DNA of 64,000 nucleotides from Actinomycetes bacterium (GTDB lineage: Bacteria; Actinomycetota; Actinomycetes; Propionibacteriales; Propionibacteriaceae), in assembly GCA_023392635.1 (NCBI GenBank), contig JAEVYS010000032.1:14537-78536 (forward strand), given 5' to 3'. A model generated the notes under the pieces. That model had not been told where the DNA came from and searched no databases. It saw nothing but the letters and a program-made list of their open reading frames with translations. Shown here one piece after another: positions 29,021 to 37,053 of the stretch; positions within the stretch are counted from its first letter, which is position 1, and the number at the start of each line of letters is the position of its first letter. Both the position numbers and the translations under genes were made by a program.

Positions 29021-30400
29021 GTGGAGAAGGGCACCCGGAACCGGGTCCTCGCAGTCCTGTTCGTCGGAGTGCTGATGGGTGCTCTCGACATCGCGATCAT
29101 CGGCCCGGCGCTCCCGGCCATCCAGGCCGAGTTCGGCCTCGGTCCACGGCAACTCCCGTGGATCTTCACGATCTACGTGCTGATGCAGATGATCAGCACG
29201 CCGTTGATGGCCAAGCTGTCCGACTTCTTCGGGCGACGTGCCATCTACGTGCTCGACATCGGGTTGTTCGCAGCCGGCTCGGTCGTGGTGGCACTGTCCC
29301 ACGGCACCGGCCTGTGGGTGGCACTCCTCGCGGGACGGGCCATCCAGGGCATCGGGGCCGGCGGCATCTTCCCGGTGGCCAGCGCGGTCATCGGCGACAC
29401 CTTCCCTGCCGAGGAGCGAGGCCGTGCCCTCGGGCTGATCGGCGCGGTCTTCGGGCTGGCGTTCATCGTCGGGCCGGTGCTCGGCGGGATGCTGCTCGGT
29501 TTCGGCTGGCAGTGGCTGTTCCTGCTGAACCTGCCGCTGGCCCTTGGGGTCGTCGTCGCCGGGTGGAAGCTGCTGCCCAGCACCCGTCTGCTCTCCTCCG
29601 GCCGTTTCGACCTGGCCGGAATGGTCGCGCTCGGCGTCGCGTTGGCCACGCTCACCTACGGTCTCAACGAGTTCGATCCCGACAACACCCTGTCGAGCCT
29701 GGTGCGGCCCTCGGTGTGGGTTCCGCTGACCGCGTCCGTCCTGGCCTGGGTCGCGGTCGTCCTGATCGAACTCCGCGCCCAGAACCCGGTCTTCCCGGTC
29801 CGGCTCCTGTCCAGCCGTCAACTGGTCGTGGCGTTCGCGATCACCGCCGGCGCCGGCCTCGGCGAAGCCAGCACGGTGTTCCTGCCCCTGCTCGCGGTCC
29901 TGTCGCTGGGGGTCAGCTCATCAGTGGGCAGCTACCTGCTCCTGCCGCTGGTGGCGGCCATGGCCGTGGGTTCTCCGGTCGCCGGGCGGCTGCTGGACCG
30001 GTTCGGCTCACGGGTGGTGGTCCTGGCTGGCCTCGTCGTCATGAGCGCAGGAATGCTCGGCATCAGCCGGGCCGGCGCCTCGCTGGCGCTGTTCATCGTG
30101 TTCAGCGCCCTGATCGGCCTCGGCCTGTCCGCACTGCTCGGTGCCCCCATCCGCTACATCACCCTCAACGAGACCCGTGAGGCCGACCGGTCCGCCGCGC
30201 AGGGCATGGTCACGACCTTCACCGCCATCGGGCAGATCCTTGCGGCGGCCCTGATCGGCTCGGTCGCTGCCTCCTTCGGGACGTCGACCCAGGGCTACGA
30301 CTTCGCCTTCGTGGGCATCGGGCTGGTCGGTGTGGTGCTGGCAGTGGCTAGTCTTCTGCTGAAGTCGCGGGCAGTGGAACGCGCCACGCGCACCAGCTGA
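29021..30400 (+). CDS. MFS drug-efflux transporter (DHA2-like)
   Basis: 459 residues, GTG start. Motif D1 and the first helix (LFVGVLMGALDIAIIGPALP), motif A (LSDFFGRRAIYVLDIGLF) and motif C-like (GLIGAVFGLAFIVGPVLGGM) place it in the drug:H+ antiporter group. Hydrophobicity suggests 12-14 helices. It precedes the tetR gene by 15 bp, and the operator at 28991 fits substrate-induced derepression. Substrate unknown. Confidence 0.87.
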   Translation: MEKGTRNRVLAVLFVGVLMGALDIAIIGPALPAIQAEFGLGPRQLPWIFTIYVLMQMISTPLMAKLSDFFGRRAIYVLDIGLFAAGSVVVALSHGTGLWVALLAGRAIQGIGAGGIFPVASAVIGDTFPAEERGRALGLIGAVFGLAFIVGPVLGGMLLGFGWQWLFLLNLPLALGVVVAGWKLLPSTRLLSSGRFDLAGMVALGVALATLTYGLNEFDPDNTLSSLVRPSVWVPLTASVLAWVAVVLIELRAQNPVFPVRLLSSRQLVVAFAITAGAGLGEASTVFLPLLAVLSLGVSSSVGSYLLLPLVAAMAVGSPVAGRLLDRFGSRVVVLAGLVVMSAGMLGISRAGASLALFIVFSALIGLGLSALLGAPIRYITLNETREADRSAAQGMVTTFTAIGQILAAALIGSVAASFGTSTQGYDFAFVGIGLVGVVLAVASLLLKSRAVERATRTS

Positions 30401-30415
30401 AGGGACGCCGCCACC

Positions 30416-30988
30416 GTGGACCCGCTACGACAACGCCTCCTCCGCGAGACGACCCACCTCTTCGTCGAGCGCGGGTTCGACGGCACGTCGATGCGCGAGA
30501 TCGCCGACGCCTGCGGCGTCACCAAGGCGTCGCTCTACTACTACTACCCGAGCAAGGCCGACCTGCTGGCCGACATCATCCGCACCTACCTGGACGCGGT
30601 GTCCTCCACGGTGGAACAGGCACGCACGGGCAGTGCAGACCCCCCCGCACAACTGCGCGCCATCGTCGCCGGGCTCTTCACGCTTCCTCCCGAGGGCCGC
30701 GCCGTGATCCGGCTCGCGATGCACGACCTGCGCCACCTCACCGAGCCGGACCGCGCCACGTTCGGTGCCGCGTACCACCAGCGGTTCCTGCAACCGATCG
30801 CCGACATCGTCGAAGCGGGCGTCGCCTCGGGCGATTTCGAGGCCCACGACCCGATGACGGTGGTCTGGGTGTTGCTCGGGATGCTGTACCCGTTCCTGTC
30901 CAGCCCGCCGAGCGCAGCCACCACGCCCCAGCTGCTGGACGACCTGCTCTCGATCCTCCTGGACGGGCTCAACCGCCGCTCAGGATGA
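30416..30988 (+). CDS. TetR-family transcriptional regulator
   Basis: 190 residues, GTG start. The HTH is textbook (TTHLFVERGFDGTSMREIAD followed by ACGVTKASLYYYYPSKADLL). The ligand domain is helical (LFTLPPEGRAVIRLAMHDLR). It likely represses the upstream MFS gene, and itself, through the palindrome at 28991. Its 3' end overlaps the convergent glycosidase fragment by 9 bp. Confidence 0.88.
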   Translation: MDPLRQRLLRETTHLFVERGFDGTSMREIADACGVTKASLYYYYPSKADLLADIIRTYLDAVSSTVEQARTGSADPPAQLRAIVAGLFTLPPEGRAVIRLAMHDLRHLTEPDRATFGAAYHQRFLQPIADIVEAGVASGDFEAHDPMTVVWVLLGMLYPFLSSPPSAATTPQLLDDLLSILLDGLNRRSG

Positions 30989-31405
30989 GGCGGGACGGGA
31001 GAGCTCCTGGAAGTGGGCGTAGGCCGCATTGGGGCGCCGCTCCAAGCGGTTGTCCGGCCCGCGGACGAGATCGACCAGCCCGAAGCCGATGTGGAAGTCG
31101 TCCAGGGGACGGGTGTCGAAGCGGTACTCCCACTCGAACATGTCGAGCATCGGGAACCAGAACGCCGCGACGAGGTCGACGCCCTCGGCCCGCAACTCGC
31201 CCACTCCTGAGGCCAGGTCGTCCAGCCAGGCGATCTTCTCCGCGACGTCCGGGGTCGGGCGCGACGTCTCCGTGATCGCGAGCGGCAGCCCGTGGCGCGC
31301 GTGGTACGCGCGCACCTGCTCCAGCAGGCCGTCGCGGCCGGCCTCCACCGGGCGGGTGCGCCCGGACACCGGGTCGAACTCCTGGCGGGTGAAGCCGGGA
31401 CGCAC
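30980..31405 (-). pseudogene. C-terminal fragment of a glycosidase-like protein (family-1-like)
   Basis: 141 residues can be read from GTG at 31405, but the sequence resembles only the end of a beta-glucosidase-like protein: RPGFTRQEFDPVSGRTR, then LPLAITETSRPTPDVAEKIA with a Glu in the position of the usual C-terminal catalytic acid, and AFWFPMLDMFEWEYR. The N-terminal half of the barrel is absent, and at 31405 the sequence changes abruptly to an unrelated glycosidase on the other strand. Interpreted as a truncated remnant rather than a functional gene. Confidence 0.6.
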
Positions 31406-31683
31406 CGGTGGTGCTCAGCGAGTTCGGGGGGATCGCCTACGTGACCACCCAGGACGGGGAGGCGTGGGGCGACTCCAGCGCCTCCGACGCCACCGCGTTC
31501 GAGGACAAGCTCTGCGCGCTCGTCACGGCCGTCCGGCAGAGTGCCCCGCTGGCCGGTTTCTGCTACACCCAGCTCACCGACACCCGGCAGGAGGCGAACG
31601 GCCTGTGTGACGACCGGCGTCGCCCGAAGCTGCCGGTGGCGACCATCCGCCGGATCATCGCGCAGGAGCCGGCGGCTACCTGA
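31399..31683 (+). pseudogene. C-terminal fragment of a GH2-type beta-galactosidase/glucuronidase
   Basis: From about 31399 the frame reads APVVLSEFGGIAYVT, the conserved strand of GH2 enzymes carrying the nucleophile Glu, then AGFCYTQLTDTRQEANGLCD, the usual C-terminal motif, ending near 31683. Everything upstream (sugar-binding and first catalytic domains, the acid/base NE motif) is missing. It abuts the reverse-oriented fragment at 31405. The stop overlaps the end of the DUF1097 gene. Confidence 0.7.
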
Positions 31684-32251
31684 CGGGCTTGGGGAACGTG
31701 AGCCAGACGTTGAACACGCCGAGCGCGGCACCCAGGGCTCCGAGCAGGATCGTCCACACCGCTGCGAACAACGGCGCGATGCCGGCGGGGACGCCCAGCT
31801 GCGGGTAGCTGCTGGTGAAGTACACGGCCAGCACCATCGAGATGCCGTTGAAGAACGGCAGGCTGCCCGCCTGGAAAACCGCTGCCCAGCGCATCGAGAA
31901 GACCATGAAGCAGACGCCGACGAAGAGGGCGAGGGCCACCGCGAGGTCACCGGGCACGACGAGGGAGGGCAGGAAGCCGAGCAACGGGATGGCTGCCAGC
32001 GACAGGCCGGTCAGGACGGCGCTGTAGGCGAAGCTGGGCAGGATCGTCTTGATGGCGGCCGGCTTGGCCCCGAGGGCGAAGTACTCGGCCCAGACGATGA
32101 ACGACACCCAGACGGCCATGTTGTAGGCACCGAGCCACAGGGTGAACGGGATGGAGACGACGACCGTGATGCCCACGGCGAGCCAGAGCGGGATCGTTTC
32201 TTTGTACTGTGTCGCCGGAGCCTCGGGCACAGTGGTGGGAGCGTCGGACAT
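31676..32251 (-). CDS. DUF1097 family membrane protein
   Basis: 191 residues, ATG start behind AAGGA. Six predicted helices (WLAVGITVVVSIPFTLWLGA; MAVWVSFIVWAEYFALGAKP; GLSLAAIPLLGFLPSLVV; LAVALALFVGVCFMVFSM; FNGISMVLAVYFTSSYP; AVWTILLGALGAALGVFNVW). The family is uncharacterised. Here it is last in a likely three-gene operon after the Tm-1-like and TIM-barrel genes, which suggests transport of the compound those enzymes handle; this is inference. Confidence 0.78.
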   Translation of the reverse strand: MSDAPTTVPEAPATQYKETIPLWLAVGITVVVSIPFTLWLGAYNMAVWVSFIVWAEYFALGAKPAAIKTILPSFAYSAVLTGLSLAAIPLLGFLPSLVVPGDLAVALALFVGVCFMVFSMRWAAVFQAGSLPFFNGISMVLAVYFTSSYPQLGVPAGIAPLFAAVWTILLGALGAALGVFNVWLTFPKPVR

Positions 32252-32344
32252 GCGAAGGTCCTTTCTGGTGTTCGGTTCGGCTCTGTCGGGGGGTGGGTCG
32301 CGAGGGTTTCCAGGCTGCGCGGCCCACCTGCCCGGCTGAGGGGG

Positions 32345-33172
32345 TTACTTCTTGAAGGTGACGGCCTTGAAGTCCTCGGTCTGCTTGCGGATCCCGACCT
32401 CGGTCGGGAAGCGCTCGATCGAGGAGGCGCCGTAGAAGCCCACGATGCCCTCGGTGTGGTCGAGGATGTACTGGGCGTCCTCGGGATTGGCGATCGGGCC
32501 GCCGTGGCACAGGCACAGGATGTCGGGGTTGACCGTCTTGGCGGCGTCCGCGAGCTCCTGCACCTTGACGGCCGCCTGCTCGAGGGTGAGGGCGGTCTGC
32601 GCACCGATGGTGCCCGACGTGGTGAGCCCCATGTGCGGGACGAGGATGTCGGCGCCGGCTGCGGCCATGGCCTTGGCCTGATCGGTGTCGAAGACGTAGG
32701 GAGAGGTGAGCAGGTCGAGCTCGTGCGCGAGCCGGATCATGTCGACCTCGGGTCCGTAGCCCATGCCGGTCTCCTCCAGGTTCGCCCGGAAGACGCCGTC
32801 GATGAGGCCGACGGTCGGGAAGTTCTGGACGCCGGCGAAACCGATCTCCTTGACCTGCTTGAGGAAGTACGGCATGACCCGGAAGGGGTCGGTGCCGTTG
32901 ACGCCGGCCAGGACGGGGGTGTGCTTCACGACGGGCAGGACCTCGTTCGCCATCTCCATCACGATGGCATTGGCGTCACCGTAGGCCAGCAGGCCGGACA
33001 GTGAGCCCCGGCCGGCCATGCGGAAGCGTCCGGAGTTGTAGATGACAAGCAGGTCGATCCCGCCGGCCTCGGCGGACTTGGCAGTGATGCCGGTGCCGGC
33101 GCCGCCCCCGATGATCGGGACGCCGGCAGCAACCTGGGCGCGGAACCTGGCCAGGATCTCTTGACGGTTCAT
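32345..33172 (-). CDS. phosphoenolpyruvate-hydrolase-family TIM-barrel protein
   Basis: 275 residues. The barrel strands are clear (VPIIGGGAGTGITAKSAEAG; IDLLVIYNSGRFRMAGRGSL; TPVLAGVNGTDPF; ADILVPHMGLTTSGTIGAQT; DILCLCHGGPIANPEDAQYI). This family matches the C-terminal half of plant Tm-1 proteins and is often named 'PEP hydrolase' or TIM-barrel signal-transduction protein, with no proven bacterial reaction. It lies 18 bp after the Tm-1-like gene, so the two domains fused in plants are split into neighbouring genes here. Confidence 0.83.
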   Translation of the reverse strand: MNRQEILARFRAQVAAGVPIIGGGAGTGITAKSAEAGGIDLLVIYNSGRFRMAGRGSLSGLLAYGDANAIVMEMANEVLPVVKHTPVLAGVNGTDPFRVMPYFLKQVKEIGFAGVQNFPTVGLIDGVFRANLEETGMGYGPEVDMIRLAHELDLLTSPYVFDTDQAKAMAAAGADILVPHMGLTTSGTIGAQTALTLEQAAVKVQELADAAKTVNPDILCLCHGGPIANPEDAQYILDHTEGIVGFYGASSIERFPTEVGIRKQTEDFKAVTFKK

Positions 33173-33190
33173 TGGGTGGTCTCTCCTCGG

Positions 33191-34414
33191 TTATCTGGTG
33201 GTGATGTGGTGGTGCAGGGTCTCGGCCATCGACCGGCCGAAGCCGGGGTCGTTGATCGCCTGGTCGACCTCGTGGACGGTGACCGCGCTGCCGGTGAGGC
33301 CCTCGCGGAGGGCGGCGAACAGTGCGTCATCGGCAGCGGCGTCGCGGAACGGCGCCCCGTCCACGTCAATGGCGCTGACTCCGCGCAGGGGGATGAACAG
33401 GTCGGTCGGGCCGGTCGCCGCTGCGAGCTTCGCCGCGATGCGGCGCCCGAGCTCGCCCATCTCCTCCGCCGTCGTCCGCATCAGCGTCACGGTCGGGTTG
33501 TGCACGAACAGGTTGCGGCCGGCGAACGGGGCCGGGACAGTATCGAACGGGCCGAAGTTGACCATGTCGAGCGCGCCGAGACTGACCACCTGCGGGACGC
33601 CGCGTGCCCCGGCGATCTCCAGGCGGTGGGGACCGGCGGACAGCACCCCGCCGACGAGGTCGTCCGCGAGCTCCGTGGTGGTGAGGTCGCACACCCCGGC
33701 GAGGAGTCCCGACTCGACCAGCTTCTCCATAGCCCTTCCCCCGGTGCCGGTGGCATGGAACACCAGCACCTCGTAACCGAGGTCGGTGAGGGTCTTGCGG
33801 GCCTCATCGGCGGCCGGGGTCGTGACGCCGAACATGGTGACGCCGATCAACGGCTTGTGGTCCGGCTCCGGCGCCGCAAGGCGCGCCTCGTAGGCCTTCG
33901 CCATCCCGGCGATCGCGGCGGCGGCGTTGCCCAGCACCATGCTCGAGATCGAGTTGATGCCGGCGACGTCCACGACCGAGTACGTCATGGTGGCGTCCAC
34001 CTCGCCGATGTAGGGCTTCACATCCCCGGAGGCCATGGTGGAGACGAGCAGCTTCGGGAAGCCGACGGGCAGGGCCTGCATCGCCGGTGCGGCGACCGAC
34101 GATCCGCCCGAGCCGCCCACGGCGAGCAGACCGTGGATCCGGCCCTGCGCGGCGAGGCCACGCACGACCTCTGCCGCTCCGCGCCCCATCACCGTCATCA
34201 TCTCGCCACGGTTGCGCCGCTCCCGCAGCGACGCGGGATCGGCTCCGGCCGCGATGATCACCTGATCGGAAGCGACATCAGCCATCGGGCTGGCGGAGAA
34301 CGAGCCGACATCGACGGCGAGGACGTCGACGCCCTGCTCCGAGAGCCGGTCCTTCAGCCAGGTGTACTCCTCGGCCTTGGTGTCGAGGGTGCCAAGCAGT
34401 GCGACTGTGGCCAT
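33191..34414 (-). CDS. Tm-1-like ATP-binding protein (UPF0261)
   Basis: 407 residues from the ATG at 34414 (AAGGAG 5 nt upstream; a GTG at 34420 is too close to that site). Family motifs: VALLGTLDTKAEEYTWLKDR, the glycine-rich GLLAVGGSGGSSVAAPAMQA, DVAGINSISSMVLGNAAAAI, and GVTMFGVTTPAADEARKTL. The family name comes from the tomato mosaic virus resistance protein Tm-1. Bacterial homologues are of unknown function but bind nucleotide. First gene of the operon, divergent from the MocR regulator. Confidence 0.85.
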   Translation of the reverse strand: MATVALLGTLDTKAEEYTWLKDRLSEQGVDVLAVDVGSFSASPMADVASDQVIIAAGADPASLRERRNRGEMMTVMGRGAAEVVRGLAAQGRIHGLLAVGGSGGSSVAAPAMQALPVGFPKLLVSTMASGDVKPYIGEVDATMTYSVVDVAGINSISSMVLGNAAAAIAGMAKAYEARLAAPEPDHKPLIGVTMFGVTTPAADEARKTLTDLGYEVLVFHATGTGGRAMEKLVESGLLAGVCDLTTTELADDLVGGVLSAGPHRLEIAGARGVPQVVSLGALDMVNFGPFDTVPAPFAGRNLFVHNPTVTLMRTTAEEMGELGRRIAAKLAAATGPTDLFIPLRGVSAIDVDGAPFRDAAADDALFAALREGLTGSAVTVHEVDQAINDPGFGRSMAETLHHHITTR

Positions 34415-34469
34415 GAACACTCCTTCGTGTTGGTGTGGCCCACACGCTAGGAGCCATCCGGGGTCCTGT

Positions 34470-34497
34470 CCGGGCCAATCCGCCCCAATTGGTCCGG
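34470..34497. promoter_or_regulatory. inverted repeat between the Tm-1 operon and mocR gene, likely operator
   Basis: CCGGGCCAAT, 8-nt spacer, ATTGGTCCGG: 10-bp arms with one mismatch, centred between the two divergent starts (34414 and 34531). It overlaps the region just upstream of CATACT (34519-34524), the putative -10 box of the mocR gene. Position and symmetry suggest the binding site of the MocR-type regulator. Confidence 0.6.
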
Positions 34498-34530
34498 CCG
34501 GCGTGGCGTCGTCGGATCCATACTCGAGCT

Positions 34531-35940
34531 GTGCTCGCCACGAGAATCGACCCGGCTGAACTGAGCCGCATGCTGGGCGACTGGTCCGACGCGGGAAGGC
34601 TGCTGCCCGATGCCCTCGCCGCCGCGCTGATCGACCTCATCGATGCCGGTTTCGTTCCCGCCGGCAGCGCGCTCCCGGCCCAGCGGGACTGCGCAGCCAC
34701 CCTGGGGGTCTCCCGCGCCACGGTCGTCGCTGCCTACTCCGCGCTCGAGGCACGGGGGTACCTGGTTTCCACCCAGGGATCGGGCTCGCGGGTCCGTTCG
34801 GGCTCGAGCAGGTCGGCTGCCCTCGTCGAGGGACGGCTGTTCTCCTTCACGCGCTCCGGGGCCGACGTGATCGACCTGTCGACCGGCGCCCTGCCCGCGT
34901 CCCCGGTCACTCGGGAGGTGCTCAGCACAGCCCTCGACGAGGAGCTCGGGCCCTATCTCGACACGGACGGCTACTTCCCTGCCGGTCTGCCCGTCCTGCG
35001 CCAGGCGATCGCCGAGCACCTCACGCGCGACGGGATCCCCACCCAGCCGCAGGAGGTGCTTGTCACGTCCGGCGCCCAGCAGGCCACCTACCTGGCTCTG
35101 CGCAGCATCCTCCAGGCCGGTGATCTCGCCCTGATCGAGGATCCCAGCTACCGCGGCGGCATCGAGGCCCTGAGGACGATCGGCGCCCGTATCGAGGGCA
35201 TCCCCACCAGCTCCGGCGGGCCCGATCTCGACCTGCTCCAGCGTGCGCTCACGCGCGGTCCGGCCGCACTGTACTGCCAGACGAGCATCCACAACCCGAC
35301 CGGCCAGACCATGCCGGCGTCCGCCCGTCACACGTTGGCCGAGCTGGTGTCACGGCACCGGACGACCACGATCGAGGACTGCTGCTCCTACGACCTCACC
35401 TTGGCCGGACCGCCCGCGAGGACGCTCGCGACGCTGGTCGACCCGGACCTGCTCATCAGCCTCGGCACCCTGTCCAAGTTGTTCTGGGGAGGCCTGCGCG
35501 TCGGCTGGATCCGCGCATCGCAGGACCGGATCCGGCACCTGCTGGAGATCCGGAAGGTCGAGGACCTCGCCACGTCCGTCGTGGACCAGCTCCACGCCGT
35601 GATGCTGCTCCGCAGGGCTCGGGAGGCCCGGGAACAGCGTCGGGAGATGCTCGCCAACCACCTGCGGACGACCGAGGACGCCGTGCGCCAGCACTTCCCG
35701 GACTGGTCGTGGCGGCCGGTGAGGGGCGGTTCGGGCCTCTGGGTGGACACCGGTGTCGACGCGCTCGCCCTCGCCGAGACGGCCAAGCGGTTGAAGGTCA
35801 AGCTCGTCCCCGGGCCCAGCTTCTCGCCGTACGACGGCCACCGCTCCATGCTGCGGCTGCCCATCTGGCACGAGCCCGAGCTTCTGCACCAGGCCCTGAG
35901 CCTCCTCGCCGGGGCCGTCCATCGGCCGCACCACACCTGA
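34531..35940 (+). CDS. MocR/GntR-type PLP-dependent transcriptional regulator
   Basis: 469 residues from GTG at 34531, 6 nt after the -10-like CATACT (leaderless type). The N-terminal winged helix is of GntR type (GSALPAQRDCAATLGVSRAT followed by VVAAYSALEARGYL). The aminotransferase fold-I domain includes VLVTSGAQQATYLALRSILQ, IEDPSYRG, QTSIHNPTGQTMP, IEDCCSYDL and the PLP lysine in ISLGTLSKLFWGGLRVGWI. MocR regulators sense PLP adducts of amines or aldehydes and often control the divergent operon, here Tm-1/PEP-hydrolase/DUF1097. Confidence 0.87.
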   Translation: MLATRIDPAELSRMLGDWSDAGRLLPDALAAALIDLIDAGFVPAGSALPAQRDCAATLGVSRATVVAAYSALEARGYLVSTQGSGSRVRSGSSRSAALVEGRLFSFTRSGADVIDLSTGALPASPVTREVLSTALDEELGPYLDTDGYFPAGLPVLRQAIAEHLTRDGIPTQPQEVLVTSGAQQATYLALRSILQAGDLALIEDPSYRGGIEALRTIGARIEGIPTSSGGPDLDLLQRALTRGPAALYCQTSIHNPTGQTMPASARHTLAELVSRHRTTTIEDCCSYDLTLAGPPARTLATLVDPDLLISLGTLSKLFWGGLRVGWIRASQDRIRHLLEIRKVEDLATSVVDQLHAVMLLRRAREAREQRREMLANHLRTTEDAVRQHFPDWSWRPVRGGSGLWVDTGVDALALAETAKRLKVKLVPGPSFSPYDGHRSMLRLPIWHEPELLHQALSLLAGAVHRPHHT

Positions 35941-35987
35941 GCGGGGCGCGGCCCGGCCGCTCGGACGCCATCGGCGCTGTCGTCGCC

Positions 35988-36272
35988 CTAGTGCCCGATC
36001 AGCTCGCCGACGGCGAAGAAGAGGACCAGGAGGAGGGTGCCGAGCGCGACGGTGATCAGCAGGACCGAGCGGTCCTTGCCCCGGATGATCGCGACGGCCG
36101 CCAGAGCGGTCGAGACCAGGATGAGCACCCCCAGGGCGACCACGACGGTCCCGCCCGCCCGTACCTGTGCAGGCAGGAGCAGGAACACCGACCAGTACAG
36201 CGGATAGAGCAGCACGGGCAGCAGGAGCCACAGGGCCCACCAGCCGCTGCGGGTGTGCGGCAGGACGTACAT
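35988..36272 (-). CDS. small membrane protein, unknown
   Basis: 94 residues from ATG at 36272 preceded by GGGAGGGG. Three hydrophobic segments (WWALWLLLPVLLYPLYWSVF; GGTVVVALGVLILVSTALA; SVLLITVALGTLLLVLFFAV) and no conserved motif. Five bp after the stop of the next gene, so co-translated with it. Function unknown. Confidence 0.6.
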   Translation of the reverse strand: MYVLPHTRSGWWALWLLLPVLLYPLYWSVFLLLPAQVRAGGTVVVALGVLILVSTALAAVAIIRGKDRSVLLITVALGTLLLVLFFAVGELIGH

Positions 36273-36277
36273 CGCGA

Positions 36278-36898
36278 TCACCCCTCCCTGTGGAGTCCTT
36301 CGGGGCCCCGGCGCGCGCCGGGACTGGTCGGCTGCCGCTCGTGGGCCGGTCCGGCGGGCGCGGCCGCGTCGGGCAGCGTTCCGGCCACCAGGAAGAGGAT
36401 GCCGACCACAAGGACCGGTACCAGCCCGATCCCCGCCGAAGAGGTGAGGATCGCGGACACCGGCGGACCGTCCGGCCGTGTGCCGCGGGCAACCAGCAGC
36501 ACGCCGAACGACGCCAGGCTCAGCGTCACCAGGAGCGCGCCCGCCAGGGTGGGTCGCCGCAGGCCCAACACGCTCAGCCCCACCGCCACGACGCAGCCGG
36601 TGACGGCACCGACCGGACCGATCGCGTTCCGGTCCGGACCGAGGGAGAAGGCGTCGGCGACAGCCGTGCCGATCGCGGCCAGGGTGAACACGGCCAGCAC
36701 CGGTCCGGCACGGTCGGCGCGGCGAGCCGCGATCGCGGCGAGCATCGCGGTCACGGCCGCGCAGCCGACAACCATCGCGACGCCGCGCCAGCCGCCGGGG
36801 TCGTCCAGGGCGTAACCGGCGGCGAACATGCCCAGCGCCGCCGCGCAGACCAGCATGAGGGCCAGCGCAGCGACCTTCAGCACCCTCCCGACCTGCAT
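36278..36898 (-). CDS. integral membrane protein, unknown
   Basis: 206 residues from ATG at 36898. About six hydrophobic segments (VLKVAALALMLVCAAALGMF; GVAMVVGCAAVTAMLAAIAA; AVTGCVVAVGLSVLGL; TLAGALLVTLSLASFGVLLV; IGLVPVLVVGILFLVAGTL) ending in a Pro/Arg-rich tail. No recognised family. Upstream member of a two-gene membrane-protein operon. Confidence 0.6.
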   Translation of the reverse strand: MQVGRVLKVAALALMLVCAAALGMFAAGYALDDPGGWRGVAMVVGCAAVTAMLAAIAARRADRAGPVLAVFTLAAIGTAVADAFSLGPDRNAIGPVGAVTGCVVAVGLSVLGLRRPTLAGALLVTLSLASFGVLLVARGTRPDGPPVSAILTSSAGIGLVPVLVVGILFLVAGTLPDAAAPAGPAHERQPTSPGARRGPEGLHREG

Positions 36899-37053
36899 CG
36901 CGCAGCCTTCCCACCGCCGTCGTCCCCCCGGCGGGGCGACCGCGTGCACGATCTGATCGGGTCACAGCGAACTCTTCCGCCGTCCTCAGGAGCCGCGCCG
37001 CGAGGGTTCGTGGAGGACCAGTCCCGCGCTCCGGTTGCGCGACGGCTGCGTCC

